Positions 44,909 to 57,500 of a DNA stretch of 64,000 bases are shown here, one piece after another; position 1 is the stretch's first letter; the number at the start of each line of letters is the position of its first letter. Origin of the DNA: Zygaena filipendulae (taxonomy: Eukaryota; Arthropoda; Insecta; Lepidoptera; Zygaenidae); the NCBI GenBank assembly GCA_907165275.2, contig OU015660.1:444001-508000 (forward strand). Reading direction: 5' to 3'. The notes beneath the pieces were generated by a model. The model saw only the letters and a list, made by a program, of their open reading frames with translations, did not search any database and was not told the DNA's origin. A program made the position numbers and the translations under genes.

Positions 44909-45302
44909 TAGGAAGTAAATAATAAAACTCGGTAAAAATAATAACTAAGTGCTACCTGCACATACATAAAGTATCATATATGTCATATGTATATTGTATA
45001 TGCTTTAGATATTTCTTATCGGAGACATTTTTTGCTTGTTTGTATGTTGTTAGTATTTATTACTATTACGCAAATCAAGTCAAAACATAAACCATTTGTA
45101 ATAAAGAGTAGCGATAAAAAACTATTTAGAATCCATGTTTATTTTTCTTTTGATAGCATTGATAGATATAGCACTTTAAAGAGTGGGCTTTCTAGTAACT
45201 AAACATTGAAAGATTTACTTCCTAACTTTTTTAAAAACCATATTTATGGATATTTTTTTTATCTAGAATCTAATTTTCGAGATGAAGATTGTGCTCATAT
45301 AA

Positions 45303-45629
45303 ATGATTATGAATTTAATGATCGCATTGAGTGTAATAATTCAAGTGAGAGTCAATTTCGCTAAACCTTACTATCCAATACCTGCTGGTCCAGTTTATTC
45401 AGTACCATTTGTACAACAAGTGCCAGTGGCAGCTCCTCTTCCAAAGCCAATGCCGTATGTAGTCTCTGTCTGCGCATCAAAAATTTGCTCCCCACGGCCC
45501 GCTCATTGTCCGCCGTGCCCTCCGTGCCCGATCCCGGTTGTGCCAGTCATCCCAATAGCAGCACCAATTGCCATGCCAATCATCGAACCACCAGTGGCTA
45601 TATTTCCGTATCCGTCATTAATTTTTTAG
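45303..45629 (+). CDS. Pro-rich secreted protein, member D (short)
   Basis: 108 residues: signal peptide (IALSVIIQVRVNFA), then Pro/Val/Ala-rich sequence with CASKICSPRPAHCPPCPPC resembling the Cys-Pro segment of member E. It ends at PYPSLIF without charge blocks or the C-terminal module. An in-frame ATG at 45282 is followed by six codons and TAA immediately before 45303, so either a tiny upstream ORF or a nonsense mutation in a longer leader. Acceptor-like TTTATCTAG at about 45257-45265. Confidence 0.65.
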   Translation: MIMNLMIALSVIIQVRVNFAKPYYPIPAGPVYSVPFVQQVPVAAPLPKPMPYVVSVCASKICSPRPAHCPPCPPCPIPVVPVIPIAAPIAMPIIEPPVAIFPYPSLIF

Positions 45630-45789
45630 ACATGATATTGTTCTATTTAATCTTATAGATTTAGTATGTCTTTCAGTTTATGTTTTTTTTTTTAAGTTTC
45701 GTACTACGCACTTTGTGGTATTAGAATTTTTTTATTAAAATATTATTAAATATATTATGTGTTTTCAATTGAAATGCTCTTATAAATAA

Positions 45790-45980
45790 CCAGCTGTTCC
45801 CCGCGGTTTTACCTGCAATAATTTGGAGTTCCCGCAGGAATCCCAGGATGACTGTACGTATCAACTGTCCTCTGGAATCACTCTATCTATTGGTGGAAAC
45901 CGTATGAAAATTCGTTTAGTACCCAGTTTTTTAGTTTATCGCGAACAGACGCGGCGGAGGACTTTGTTTTATAATGCCCA
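45790..45980 (-). mobile_element. Helitron-like element copy
   Basis: CAGCTGTTCCCCGCGGTTTTA start, with the AACAGACGCGGCGGAGGACTTTG subfamily body; lies between members D and E. Confidence 0.6.
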
Positions 45981-46289
45981 TGTAAGTATGTAAATGTTTG
46001 ATTTATTTATGGTGATTTAGATCAGAGTTTGTTAATCATTTATTGTATTGTTAATTACCTAACCATAAACGAAACAAAACTACTTGTGTATTGTTCTTTA
46101 GTAACCAAATTCTAGTTTCAGTAAATGTGGTTACGCAACCAACACGATAAAAGGTGTTTGAAAACCACATAGAGACTCATACATAACTTACAACCGTTTG
46201 GCAAATAGAAAGCATACAAATAAATCTGTCTTAAGTTAGATGGATTTTGTTTTATTTGTTTTAAATAAATAAATTATAATTTTCAAGAA

Positions 46290-47156
46290 ATGAATCTAAA
46301 ACAAAATGTGGTAGCGCTTGCAATATTTCTAGCAGTTCCAAGTGCAAAATTAAGTAGTGTTCTTTCGATGTATCCGATGCCACCATCGATGTTGCCTGCA
46401 CCACCAGTGATACCACCACCAGCAATAGGCCCGATGCCACTGGGCATGCCACCACCAATTATTTTGCCATCGTTACCAATACAAGGACCAATTGCGTTTC
46501 CTGTACAAATCGCTACGCCGGTTAAGTCCGAACCAGATAGAATTACAGCCCGGAGTGTAGCTTTAGCAGTTCCCTTCCCTGTACATTCATCAGTTCAGAT
46601 AGCAGTTCCAGCGTATCCACCACCGTCTTTCTGCCAAGCCAGGCCTAGACCAAACAACTGTCCTGTCTGTCCGCCCTGTTTATGTGCTCCATCGTGTACC
46701 CCAGCTTTCTTTTCTTACTGTTCAGCGTGTCATCAGAAATGCAGGTGTCGTAATCGTGACGATACACCCGAGCCTATGATGCCACTTCCACCGGTTCCAA
46801 TTCAAGGACCAGTTTTTGGTGTTCCCGCACCGTTATCACCAATAATGATTCAACAGCCATCATTGATGATGTCCGTAATACAACCCCGTCAAAGGCCACT
46901 CGTTCACTGTTCGATATCTTCAGAATCAAGTGATAAAAGTTCATCTAGTGAATTTAACATTCACAAACTCAGAAAGAGGAAATCGTTTAAAAAACAAAAA
47001 CATGCATACAGAAGAACTGTGAAAAATATGAAGGAAAATCAAGATAATAATGGAAACGATAAAGATAAACCACAATTGATTTATATAGGAAATGATAATG
47101 ATGTTAAGTTTAAATCTAAATTAAGTGATGACGAAGTAAAGAGGTTATTTAGCTAA
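46290..47156 (+). CDS. Cys/Pro-rich charged secreted protein, member E
   Basis: 288 residues. Signal peptide (VVALAIFLAVPSAKLSS), Pro/Met/Ile-rich region (PPSMLPAPPVIPPPAIGP), a cysteine cluster around residues 111-153 (NNCPVCPPCLCAPSC, YCSACHQKCRCRNR: about 12 Cys), a second Pro-rich stretch, a Ser-rich acidic block (SISSESSDKSSSSEF), a basic block, an Asn/Asp-rich linker and a variant C-terminal module (PQLIYIGNDNDVKFKSKL with EVKRLF). Acceptor ATTTTCAAG lies 2 bp before the ATG. The Cys cluster suggests disulphide cross-linking or metal binding; not shown. Confidence 0.82.
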   Translation: MNLKQNVVALAIFLAVPSAKLSSVLSMYPMPPSMLPAPPVIPPPAIGPMPLGMPPPIILPSLPIQGPIAFPVQIATPVKSEPDRITARSVALAVPFPVHSSVQIAVPAYPPPSFCQARPRPNNCPVCPPCLCAPSCTPAFFSYCSACHQKCRCRNRDDTPEPMMPLPPVPIQGPVFGVPAPLSPIMIQQPSLMMSVIQPRQRPLVHCSISSESSDKSSSSEFNIHKLRKRKSFKKQKHAYRRTVKNMKENQDNNGNDKDKPQLIYIGNDNDVKFKSKLSDDEVKRLFS

Positions 47157-47719
47157 AAATAGATATTATAAATCAAACTAATAAATTTACTTATTTTGTA
47201 TTGTTAAGTAATATTTTGTCGTATTAATATATTTTTCATTACTCATACTTGGAAAGTAGGTCTGAAGTTGCCTGAGAAGCGGGTTGAAAGTAACACTTTT
47301 CAGCCCTAGGGAGAATCGCTTTCAACTGACAGCTGGATACTGCAGAAACTCAAGTTTTTTTTAATGTCATAGGGGGCAAAATAAAATTCACTAATTTTTT
47401 TCTTTAGCTAATTCCTATTTTTATTTTGACTTTCCTTGCATTCGTAATGAAAAGCACAGTGTTATCCTCGGGAGAAAGAAAGTGAAAGTTACTTTCACCC
47501 CTAGGATAACAATGTACTATTACAAAATTGAATTAACTATCCACCATGTCCTCGTATCCTTCGATAGAGATTATAATTACAACACTTGATAACACTTCTG
47601 TGGCAAATGCAACAATACAAGCACTTGTAGTTTTTAATGAACAATAGCAATTATGTAATGCAAGTCGCAACGCGTATTAAAAGAGACCACATGTTTCTAA
47701 GCACCATAGTTGGTTAAAC

Positions 47720-48244
47720 ATGAGGCTACTAAGTCACTACATTTACACGTTTCTCACTGTGGCAGAAGACATATTTCAAATTGGTAATGGTTATTCAATT
47801 TTTCAAACATATCCAAATATTGATCCCCGAAATTCTTTTATGGGAAAAATAAGCCAATTTGGCAATTTACAAACTTTACGATTTCCAATGCAAAACCATT
47901 CGGACAGTAATAATTTACGAATTGTTCAAAGTTTGCAGAATCTAAATTTGACGTATGGCAATTTGACTAAAGTACCAGTGATGCCAATGATGGCAATACC
48001 GATGCCAGTACCTCAGCCTCTGATCGTACCAGCGAGGACGGTATACGAGCCTGTAATACACGACCATCCGCACCCGAATATAATAAGACAGATAATAGCG
48101 AAAGACAACAAGAAGCGACGAAGAAGACCAATGTATTGGAGTTCGAGTAGTGACGATATATCCAGCGATGACTCTAGCTTTGACTCTTCGTCTTCTACTA
48201 GTTATGAATATTACGACGATTTCCTGCATGTTAGAGGGTCTTGA
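47720..48244 (+). CDS. Charged secreted protein, member F (C-terminally truncated)
   Basis: 174 residues. Weak leader (RLLSHYIYTFLTVA), an Asn/Gln-rich region unlike the other members with several N-glycosylation sites (NHS, NLT), then PVMPMMAIPMPVPQPLIVPA, polybasic KDNKKRRRRPMYW and a Ser/Asp block (SSSSDDISSDDSSFDSSSS), ending YYDDFLHVRGS. It lacks the C-terminal YVxKxGxV module. TATA-like TATTAAAAG at about 47674. A family member by its middle region. Confidence 0.72.
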   Translation: MRLLSHYIYTFLTVAEDIFQIGNGYSIFQTYPNIDPRNSFMGKISQFGNLQTLRFPMQNHSDSNNLRIVQSLQNLNLTYGNLTKVPVMPMMAIPMPVPQPLIVPARTVYEPVIHDHPHPNIIRQIIAKDNKKRRRRPMYWSSSSDDISSDDSSFDSSSSTSYEYYDDFLHVRGS

Positions 48245-51200
48245 ATACAAGCACCTAATTGTTAAAACAGCGCATGTCATTAGTTAGTAAATTTTAATAA
48301 AGAATTTTTTGAGTACCTACGTACGTATATTGGAAAATATGATGATTTTTTTATTTTACTACACTTCAGGCTGTCACTCCCTGACTCTTATAGATAAAAA
48401 TAGACGGCTACTTCTGATTCTGATGTCACACTATATTTTATCGAGGTTTTACCTTTTCTTAAAATACTTGTTATTTTAATAACTTAAAATACCTAGTAGT
48501 AAGCTGTTGTCGCCATGATCTCTCTCTGAAGGACATTGACCAACATTCTACATGTTGAAGAGTTATTAATAATTAATAGATTAAAAATTAATTAAATCAC
48601 AATAACAATTTAGTAGGTATGTGTTTGGTAAGATAATTTTATGCTGTGTAATATTTATATATCAATTATCTCTACATTTAGTCCTTTTTTATGTCTTAGT
48701 TTATAACAGTTTTTAGTTTTTAATACTATTATTTTTATTTATTTTTTACTTTTTTCCGTAGGTTGCACACCCCTTCCCTTTTATCTCTCTGTCAACCCAA
48801 TGATTAACTATCAGAGAATGCCGCAAGGCATTAAGTTCGCCATTTGTACTATTTTGTGCAAGAAGAATAAATAAATAAATAAATAAATAAATAAATGGAT
48901 ACCTTCTTTTACAAAATGGAAGGAAGAAATAAAACAATGTTTTAATTTATTTTACATATTGTCTATTATATAAAAAAATACAGTATAATAAAGTTATATC
49001 TGTTAATTATTTATAAATTAATTAAAAACGTGGAACTATAATCTTAAATCTTGGTTTATAAAGATATTATCACATTTAGGTACAACACAATAGGCAACTA
49101 GTAGGTATACCTAACTAATTATACAACTTAACCCTCATCACTCGTATCGATTCACCGTGTAGCTGTTTCGTAAACAACAATTTTGACTGAATTATTCTTA
49201 ATAGGTACCTACCTACTTATTTTAGTATCTACATACATTTACATAATTATTACAATCACTTAAAATTATAAACATAAAATTATTGATTTAATTGAGCAAA
49301 AGATTAATGACCAACTTTCTACTTGTAACATGTAAAATACAGGTATGCAAAGTATTAGCAGTATTGAATAAAACTTAGCAAAGTAATTAAGTAAATGTAC
49401 AAGGATCTCATAAAAAAAAAATATTGAGATGTTAAACAGAGCTGCCAAGTGCGATATCAAACTGACCAAATTACTGAACATCGTTTACCTAAGAGAATTA
49501 CCTGAAGTGAAATAGGTACCATAAACGTTAACATCTTCTATACTTATAATAAAACTGTAGAGAGGTCAATTCTGTACATTGAATATTCAAAATTAATATT
49601 GGAGGATGAATGGTGATCGATACTGACGCCAAAAATGCAATCAGTACATTTTTTGTCTGTCTGCATGTGCACGCATGGGTCAAAAACTACTGAAGGGATT
49701 TTAACCAAACTTGGTACGATTGTAGTCCATACTTCTGGGCAGGTTACAGGCTATATAACATAACGCTAAGACACATAAGAGCTGAGTAGTGATAAATTTG
49801 AAGCAAATGAAATCGGATGAAAATGCGCTTTCGAGCATCCTCGCATACGTTTACTCAATCACGCAAAAACTGCTGAACGGATTTGGATGAAATTTGCCAT
49901 GCACGTTGTCAGGGGTACAGAGAAGAACATAGGGTACTTATTATTCCGGAATCCCCGCGGAAACTCCGATTTTACCGCGGGTGAAAAATAAGTAAAGTAA
50001 AGTATTGCCCTCTTGGCTGAAAATTCATTTTTCTATGGCTTAAAACTTCAGGTATTGCACCGAATCGGTATTATGCAGATCACCAACCCATTATCGATAT
50101 GGTTGAGTAAATCAACACATTTAACCTACCTACGAATGGACTTGGACTTTTAAAAAGACAACATACAGTCGAATTGAGAACCTCCTCCTTAGTTAAAAAA
50201 GTCGGTTAAAAATACTGGACGACTTACACTTGAAAACATTTGGTCATATCCCGCACAATTCTGAACACGTTTTGAACAGTTCGGAAGATAACCAAAACCC
50301 TCCCTCCGATAGGTATTTATTTATTTACTAGCTGTGCCCCACGGTTTCACTCGCATGAAAGGTTTTTATACAACAACCTTTTTTCCCGAAATCCAACTAC
50401 AATGAAACAAAGCCTATATGTAGCTCCAGGCTAAGCTTAATCTACCTGTGAAAACCGCATGATAATCGGTTCAGTAGATGTGGAGATTATCGTGAACAGA
50501 CAGACAGAGAGACAGACAGAAAAAAAATTTAAATACTTTTTTTTGGGCTCGGTTAGTCTTCTTTACCACCCCTCTCAATTTTAGGTAAAAATATTCAATG
50601 TACAGAATCACGGATTCTACTCTTTTATTATAGTATAGATTTATTCAGGAAAACACACAGCTATAATTATACATTTAAAGAACAGATACACAATACATTC
50701 GCCAAAACAGTTTCACATATTAACATCATATATTAACTCTTTTCTGGTTATTATTATTAAATTTTTCTGTTTTATTAGTTTAACTAACTGTACCCCGTGG
50801 TTTCACCTGCGGAAATTTCGGAGATCCCGCAGGGAATTCCGGGATACATTTGCGTTGGTCCTGTATAATCGATAATAATCATCGATCTCCGATCTTGTAT
50901 TTTTTTTATATTTAATTTATAAAACACAACAGTCAAAATATATCTTCTTCAGCAACTGGTTCCGTAGCAAGATTTTCACCTATTTCTAGATAACTGGTTG
51001 GGAAACATAGTTGCAATGAGGCCGGAGCGGTTACTTTAAAACATAGGAAAAATTAAGGGTTTTTATTATGTCCAGGAGACGTAAATAATATTAATAATAA
51101 AAACAGTAAAGTAATTGAAAACAAAGTTACTGACTCAATGCTTTTATGATATCAACTTACTGTAGTTCTAGTTTGCCTAACACTGGAGCCAATATCGACA

Positions 51201-51292
51201 AGACAACCAATGTTTACTTTCAAACCGTTCTATAAAACCCTAGATTCACAATAAGCAATTGCTGAGTTTTCTTTGTTCAATGTTAATTTTTT
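48245..51292. other. Intergenic region
   Basis: AT-rich. An (AAAT)n run at 48868-48895; Helitron-like sequences at about 49850-49985, 50331-50640 and 50785-50850. No gene recognised on either strand. Confidence 0.65.
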
Positions 51293-51529
51293 TTAAGACC
51301 CCAGATTCACAATAAGCGATTCCTGTGCTTTTTTGTCCGCAACGCTATCGAAGTCTATACATCTGTTATTCGAGCACACCCAGTTCCAATACACCAGGCG
51401 TGCAGAATACGCCAGGAGGAGGCAACCGGTCAAAAGCAGCACTATTTCAATGGCCATTAACAGTTTGGGTCCGATAATGCACATCAGGTTCAAATCACTC
51501 TTTATTTGGTCCAGTAATTCCGGCTGTTT
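51293..51529 (-). CDS. CD36-like last exon with membrane helix
   Basis: 78 codons and stop. Pre-membrane KQPELLDQIKSDLNL, hydrophobic helix, then YWNWVCSNNRCIDFDS cytoplasmic tail. Acceptor CTGTTGCAG. Confidence 0.93.
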   Translation of the reverse strand, partial: KQPELLDQIKSDLNLMCIIGPKLLMAIEIVLLLTGCLLLAYSARLVYWNWVCSNNRCIDFDSVADKKAQESLIVNLGS

Positions 51530-54500
51530 CTGCAACAGAAATAATTACATACAACGTGTTAATGAATTTATTTATTTATAAGGTACAAAACACAGTGCAA
51601 ACCATAACAGATACAAAATTATAACAAATAAGAGATAGTCGCTATTAGTTTACACCACTAGCTGTACACAACGCTTATAATAAAAAAGATGATAATTATT
51701 ATAATAATAGACAACAGCAACAGCTACTAAAATCATAAAGATAGTGGAATGTCGGAAAATGTAGTGATAAAAATTTAATAGTGAAATGTCAATAAATTGA
51801 TAATAATAATTTGATTCAATTACTTGACTGAAAACTAGAAAGTAGTTTGTTTAGAATCGACTTCCGAATCGATCGCGCCATGTTTTAATATATAGGTTAT
51901 ATTTTTTCATTTTTACTAGCCCATGTCTAAATTATGTTTAATACCTACGATATTTGGTGCGTACGCCGCCCGTAGGTATAGCAAAAAAAAACGAATCGGT
52001 CATTGACACGAAGACACGGGCGCGCGGGCGTAGCGCTTGAAATTTCGTAGAATTTTTTCGACATAATTTATATTTTAACTAGTTGTGCCCCGCAGTTTCA
52101 CCCGCGTTAATTTAAGAGTTCCCGCGGGAATTCCGGGATAAAAAGTACCCTATGTGTTAATCTGATGTATAAGCTATATTATTGTAAAGTTTCATTTAAA
52201 TCCATCCAGTAGTTTTTGCGTGAAAGAGTAACAAACATCCATCTATACATACAAACTTTTTATCCATACATACAACAATTTATGATTGTTTATTTTTTTA
52301 AATGGGGTGTATCAGGTTTTTATTGAATAGCAACAAGCCCAACAAGCACAATAATTAAATGGAACTACCAATAGCTTCCGTTGGATGCTAGATGACATAA
52401 ATACTGCATACCTATAAGGTCTCACGTCTTTTTACTTAATCCACCAAAATCTTAAGAAATCTTTGTATAGTTTGGTGGAACATTGTTCAAGCTTAAAGCC
52501 TTATACATCATAATTACACCAGAGAAATTGTGGCGCTGTCGTACTGCGACACATTTTATTTAGAAAACGCCTTCCATGCGTTGGTTCAACATTGTGATTC
52601 CCTAATCTGTTGCAGTATGGCATAATGTAGTTGGACTTCTGTTTTATTAACACTTTTGTTTTATGTTCGTTATGACTGTAATCTGTTGTGTTCTAAATAA
52701 ATAAATAAAATTTATTTTTTTATATTTTTCTTTGTGTTCTTCTGTTCCTGTTTTTAACTAACCGTAACCTTAAAATATATATTAAAACTAGCTGTTCCCT
52801 TAAGTTTCAACAACGTTAATTTCGGGTTTCCCGCTGGAATTCTAGGATAAAAAGTAGCCTCTATCCTTTTCAGTATCCCTGACAACGCGAAGCACAATTT
52901 TACGATGATCGGTTGAATAGTTAAGGCGCTAAAGCGTTACAAACAGACAAACAAATAAACTCACATTTGCATTTATAATAGTAGGTACCTAAGGAAAATG
53001 CCATTTGTTTAACTTACAATATGTATATAACCAAGAGGCACCAGCATATCAGAGAAACGCTTTACTTTGCCGTTGAAACTGACGTCACGCATCATCATGT
53101 TGATCTGGATGCTAAATGACGTATCCAGAGCTACGCCTAGTCTCTGAAAAACCATAAAATTTTATGTAACGACATTTTTCATAGAAAAATTTTACTTTAA
53201 TTTAGATATCGTGAGATATAGATATTATTTACTAGCTGTGCCCGCGGTTTCACCCGCGGTAATTTCGGAGTTCCCGTGGGAATTCCGGGATAAAAAGTAC
53301 CCTATGCCCTTCTCTGTACCCCTGACAACGTGCATGCCAAATTTCATCCAAATCCGTTTAGCCGTTTCTGCGTGATTGAGTAACAAACATCCAAACATCC
53401 ACACTTTTACATTTATAATATCTACAGCTGTGGCCGTGAACTCTATCACCTCAGATGTTAGAAATCACGAAGAGTTTCAACCATGACGCGGGCCGTTCCT
53501 GACGGTTAATCGCATTGCGTATTATATGTTTAGTGTCATTAATAAAATAAAATCTACCAACAAATTATTTTTTAGACATTCTAGATAAAAAACATTTGAT
53601 ATTAACTTAATAATGAGGTATAATAATAATTATATTTTATATTATATTTTATTCATAAAACCAACAGCGTCTACAAAGATTACAATATACCTAATACAAT
53701 ACACAAGTGTAAGGCCAATTATAGGTCTTATCCTTCAAACAGTACCATTTATAATAACAGCAGTCAGATGTGGTGTACCCTTACAATGACAAGTAACGAG
53801 ATGAGATTTATACATAATAGGCATATGTGAGATATTTATATTAATACTACGCCATATAGTACATATATTACGTAGAGGCAAAGTATTATATCTATGTGAA
53901 TTTGTAAAGTTGCAGGGAGCAAGCTTAGGCCTTAGGATAAACTGAACCGATATTGGAAATTCTTCACTAATAGGAAGCCAGTTGCCTTGAGAAACATAAG
54001 GTACTTTCTATCTCGAGCCTCCTGCGAGAACTCCGAACCACCGCGGCTGAATCCGCGGGAGACAGCTGTGTGCAAAAATAAGATAGAAGATTCTGACCAG
54101 GGTTGACAGATACAACCCGATAAACCACAGCAACAAAGCAGCATACCCAGCAATCAGATGCTCGTGAATCCTATCTCGCTTGCGCGCGTGTACAATAAGA
54201 TCAGCGTCAGAATTATGATCGTCCTCAGAATATGTTTTAAATTACATGTTAATGTTCCCATACTGGTGCGAAATCACGAAGCTTATATATTTTATGACTA
54301 GCTGTGCCCCGCGGTTTCACCCGCACGAAACGTTTTTGTATGACAACTTTTTTTCCCAACATCCGATTTAAATGAAACAAAGCCTATATGTAGCTCCAGG
54401 TTCAGCTTAATCTACCTGTTTAAACCACATGAAAATCCGTTCAGTAGGTTCGGAGATTATCGCGAACAGACAGGCAGAAAAGAGTTTTAAAAACTTTTTT

Positions 54501-57500
54501 TGTGCTTGGTTACTCTTTTTTTATCACCCCTCTCAATTTTAGGTAAAAATATTCAATGTACAGAATCGCGAATTCTACTCTTTTATTATAGTATAGATAG
54601 ATAGATAGATAATATTATAATCGTGTAATTTAAACAATACAATATGTGAGTTGACTGGAACTTGGCCTGTCTTACTGTGTATGTTTGAAAACTATATTAT
54701 TCACCTGTCCATTTTGAACTGTACTTACAGGTTCCACCAAGAACAAGCTCTGAAATCTCACTGGATCAGGTTTCAACCCTTCAATGTGCTCGTATATCTT
54801 TGGATCAGCGCCCGTGAAGTGTGCATCGGACACGGAGAAGGGAAAATCTGGTGGAAATATCATGAGGATTACAAAGCAGTTCAGGCGACCTGCATGCCTT
54901 CTGTGTTGCAGATGTCTATGGGCGGTAATAACTTACCATCAGGTGTGCCACTTGCCCGTTTGCCCCCTATGACATAAAAAACGACGAATTATTTCAATGT
55001 TCGAAATCTAAACTTACCAAAATAACACGGCGATACGTCTGAAGCACCATCGATACAAGACCCTTTGCTGCAATAACACTTTTTGTTTTCATCCATGACG
55101 TAAACGTCGTTTTTGAATTTATAACGCAAGGCATCCGACCCGTAATCCGTGACTGTGGTCTCAACATATTCCAGATCCATAAATCGGCAGATCATATCAT
55201 GGAAGAATCTTACTGGAACCTCAGGAGTCAGATCCATGGGATACCCTACGCCCTCGTAGACGTTCTCAAAAGAATTGCAGCTCGTTCTGAAAATAAAAAC
55301 ACTTATAGCACCACTAGCTGTGTTAACAGCTCAACCGATCATCGTGAAATTGTGCATACACGTTGTCAGGGGTAGGTTACGTGTATAGGGTAGTTTTTAT
55401 CCTGGAATTCTCGCGGGAACTCCAAAATTAGCGAGGATGAAACTGCATTAAATTTTGTATACTACTCGTCGTCAGGGGTTACATCAAAGGATATAGGGGA
55501 CTTTACTAACGGAATTCTCTCGGGATCTCGGAGCTTAATGCGGGTGAAATCACGGGGAACAGCTAGTATAGTCTTACGGCTCACCGTTTCTCGGGATCGT
55601 CATAGCCCCACATTGATAGACCTTTTTGACCATTTCGCAATTTTATCTCAAATCTGTTGTAATTTCTTGTGCTCACTTCTAAACGATAGCTTCTTCTTGG
55701 ATCGTACATCTGAAACGGTTCATTCCAATAAACCTATTAAGTACGTTACTAAAAAGAAATAAAATAAAAAGGAGCCAGACAAGTAAAAAAATGGACGAAT
55801 GATATCAGATAAGAAAAACTTTATTTAGCAAAGAAGAAACAGGTGGTAGATACGTACAATATAAAGTTAACTAAAAGTATGTTGTGGAGTGCCATGCTAA
55901 AAGGAACTCGGCTCAGCATAACATAATAATATACTAGCTGTCCCCCGCGATTTCATCCGCGGTAATTTCGGAGTTCCCGCGGAGATTGCGGAAAAAAAGT
56001 ACTCTATGTCCTTCAGTTCCCGAGGGAATTCCGGGATACAAACTATCCTATCTTTTAAGTTGGACCATATTATAAATGGTTGCAAAATTTTATCAAAATC
56101 CGTTCAGTAGTTTCGGAGTCCATCGCGGACAAACAACGTGACACGTGATTTATATATATTAGATTAGATATATTAGATATATTAGATGATGTGACCGTAG
56201 TAGTCACAGCGCTGATTTTCAGTAGAGCCCAAGCGTTCCGACTGCAAGATTGTCGGAAACTACCATGAGTATCAAGCATAATATTAATAGGGCAATTTGG
56301 ATAAGGATTATAAATGTGAAAGTGAGTTTGTTACGTTTTCACGACTTAACCTGACCGATCGTAATGAAACTTTGCTTACGCATTGTCATTGTATACAAAA
56401 AAGGACAGAAGGGTACCTTTTACCCTGGAATTTCCGCCCTACGAAACTAAGACGGGTGAAACTACGAGGAGCGGCTAGTACAAAATAGGTGCTTACCCTA
56501 TCAAATATACCAATAACGTCGAAATAAACCCAAGCGGGCATGAATGTGTTCCCGAGGGAGATCAGGGGATCCTTGTATCCGAACAGATAATCGTGGACGC
56601 TCACATTCACTATCGGCTGCAAGTCGAGCCTCTCCGACAGCACGTTGAAGCCCAATCGAGTAAAGTAAGCATAAGTGCTCACAACAGAAGTGACGCCCTG
56701 AAAGACGTACATATCTATTAGGTACGTTTTTGTTGACCAGCCCGGTGACTCTCCATACAAATAAACTGATTCATCTGGGCGCAGATAAGCAATAACATGT
56801 TAACCCACAAAATGAAGTTATTGATTCAGAACGATTTATTGAGAGACAGAGAACGTTTTTTAATTATGTGTTGACCTTATTACCTACATTGTTTAAATAT
56901 GTAACTAAATATTGCGCATAAAAAATGTTGACACAAAATCGCGCTATAATTTAAAAACTTTAATTTACTCAAAATTTCTCCAGTGTGGGTTAACACACTA
57001 TTGCTTATCTATGTTCATCTGATGTTGATGCATATGTGACGTGTGTATATATTACTATATATACACGGTTGACAGCGAGCTAACAGTTACTAGTAGATTC
57101 TACAATCTACGTATACATAATATTGTGTCAGACTTTTACTTTTAGAATTTTTTTTCAAAAATCGTAAATCAATCAAAGAGAAAACAACCTGTGAAGGCGC
57201 TCACTGCTCAATCGCTCTACACACACATCGCCGCGCGCCGGTATTTAAAGATCAATGGCGTCGATCGTCGCTCGATCGAGCTGAACAACTGATAGGTAGG
57301 TAGGTAGGTATATCGCTTGCTATGTGCGTGGCGCGTGCTTTACATACATACGTATTAGTGAGCTACGCATATTGTACCTTGTGAATGTAGCTGTAATGTT
57401 TTTTCAATTAATTTATTCTTCTCATATTCTGAAAAACTACCGAACTTATAATATTAATTTTTCGCTTATCCTGTTAGTTATGACGTATAGTTTCAGCCCT

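Noticed and set aside
44987..45202. 71-codon ORF with a hydrophobic leader between members C and D
   Set aside because: Leader is plausible but nothing else links it to the family; AT-rich frames of this length are common here.
54651..54977. 108-codon plus-strand ORF
   Set aside because: Antisense of the CD36-like exon at 54729-54847 plus intron.
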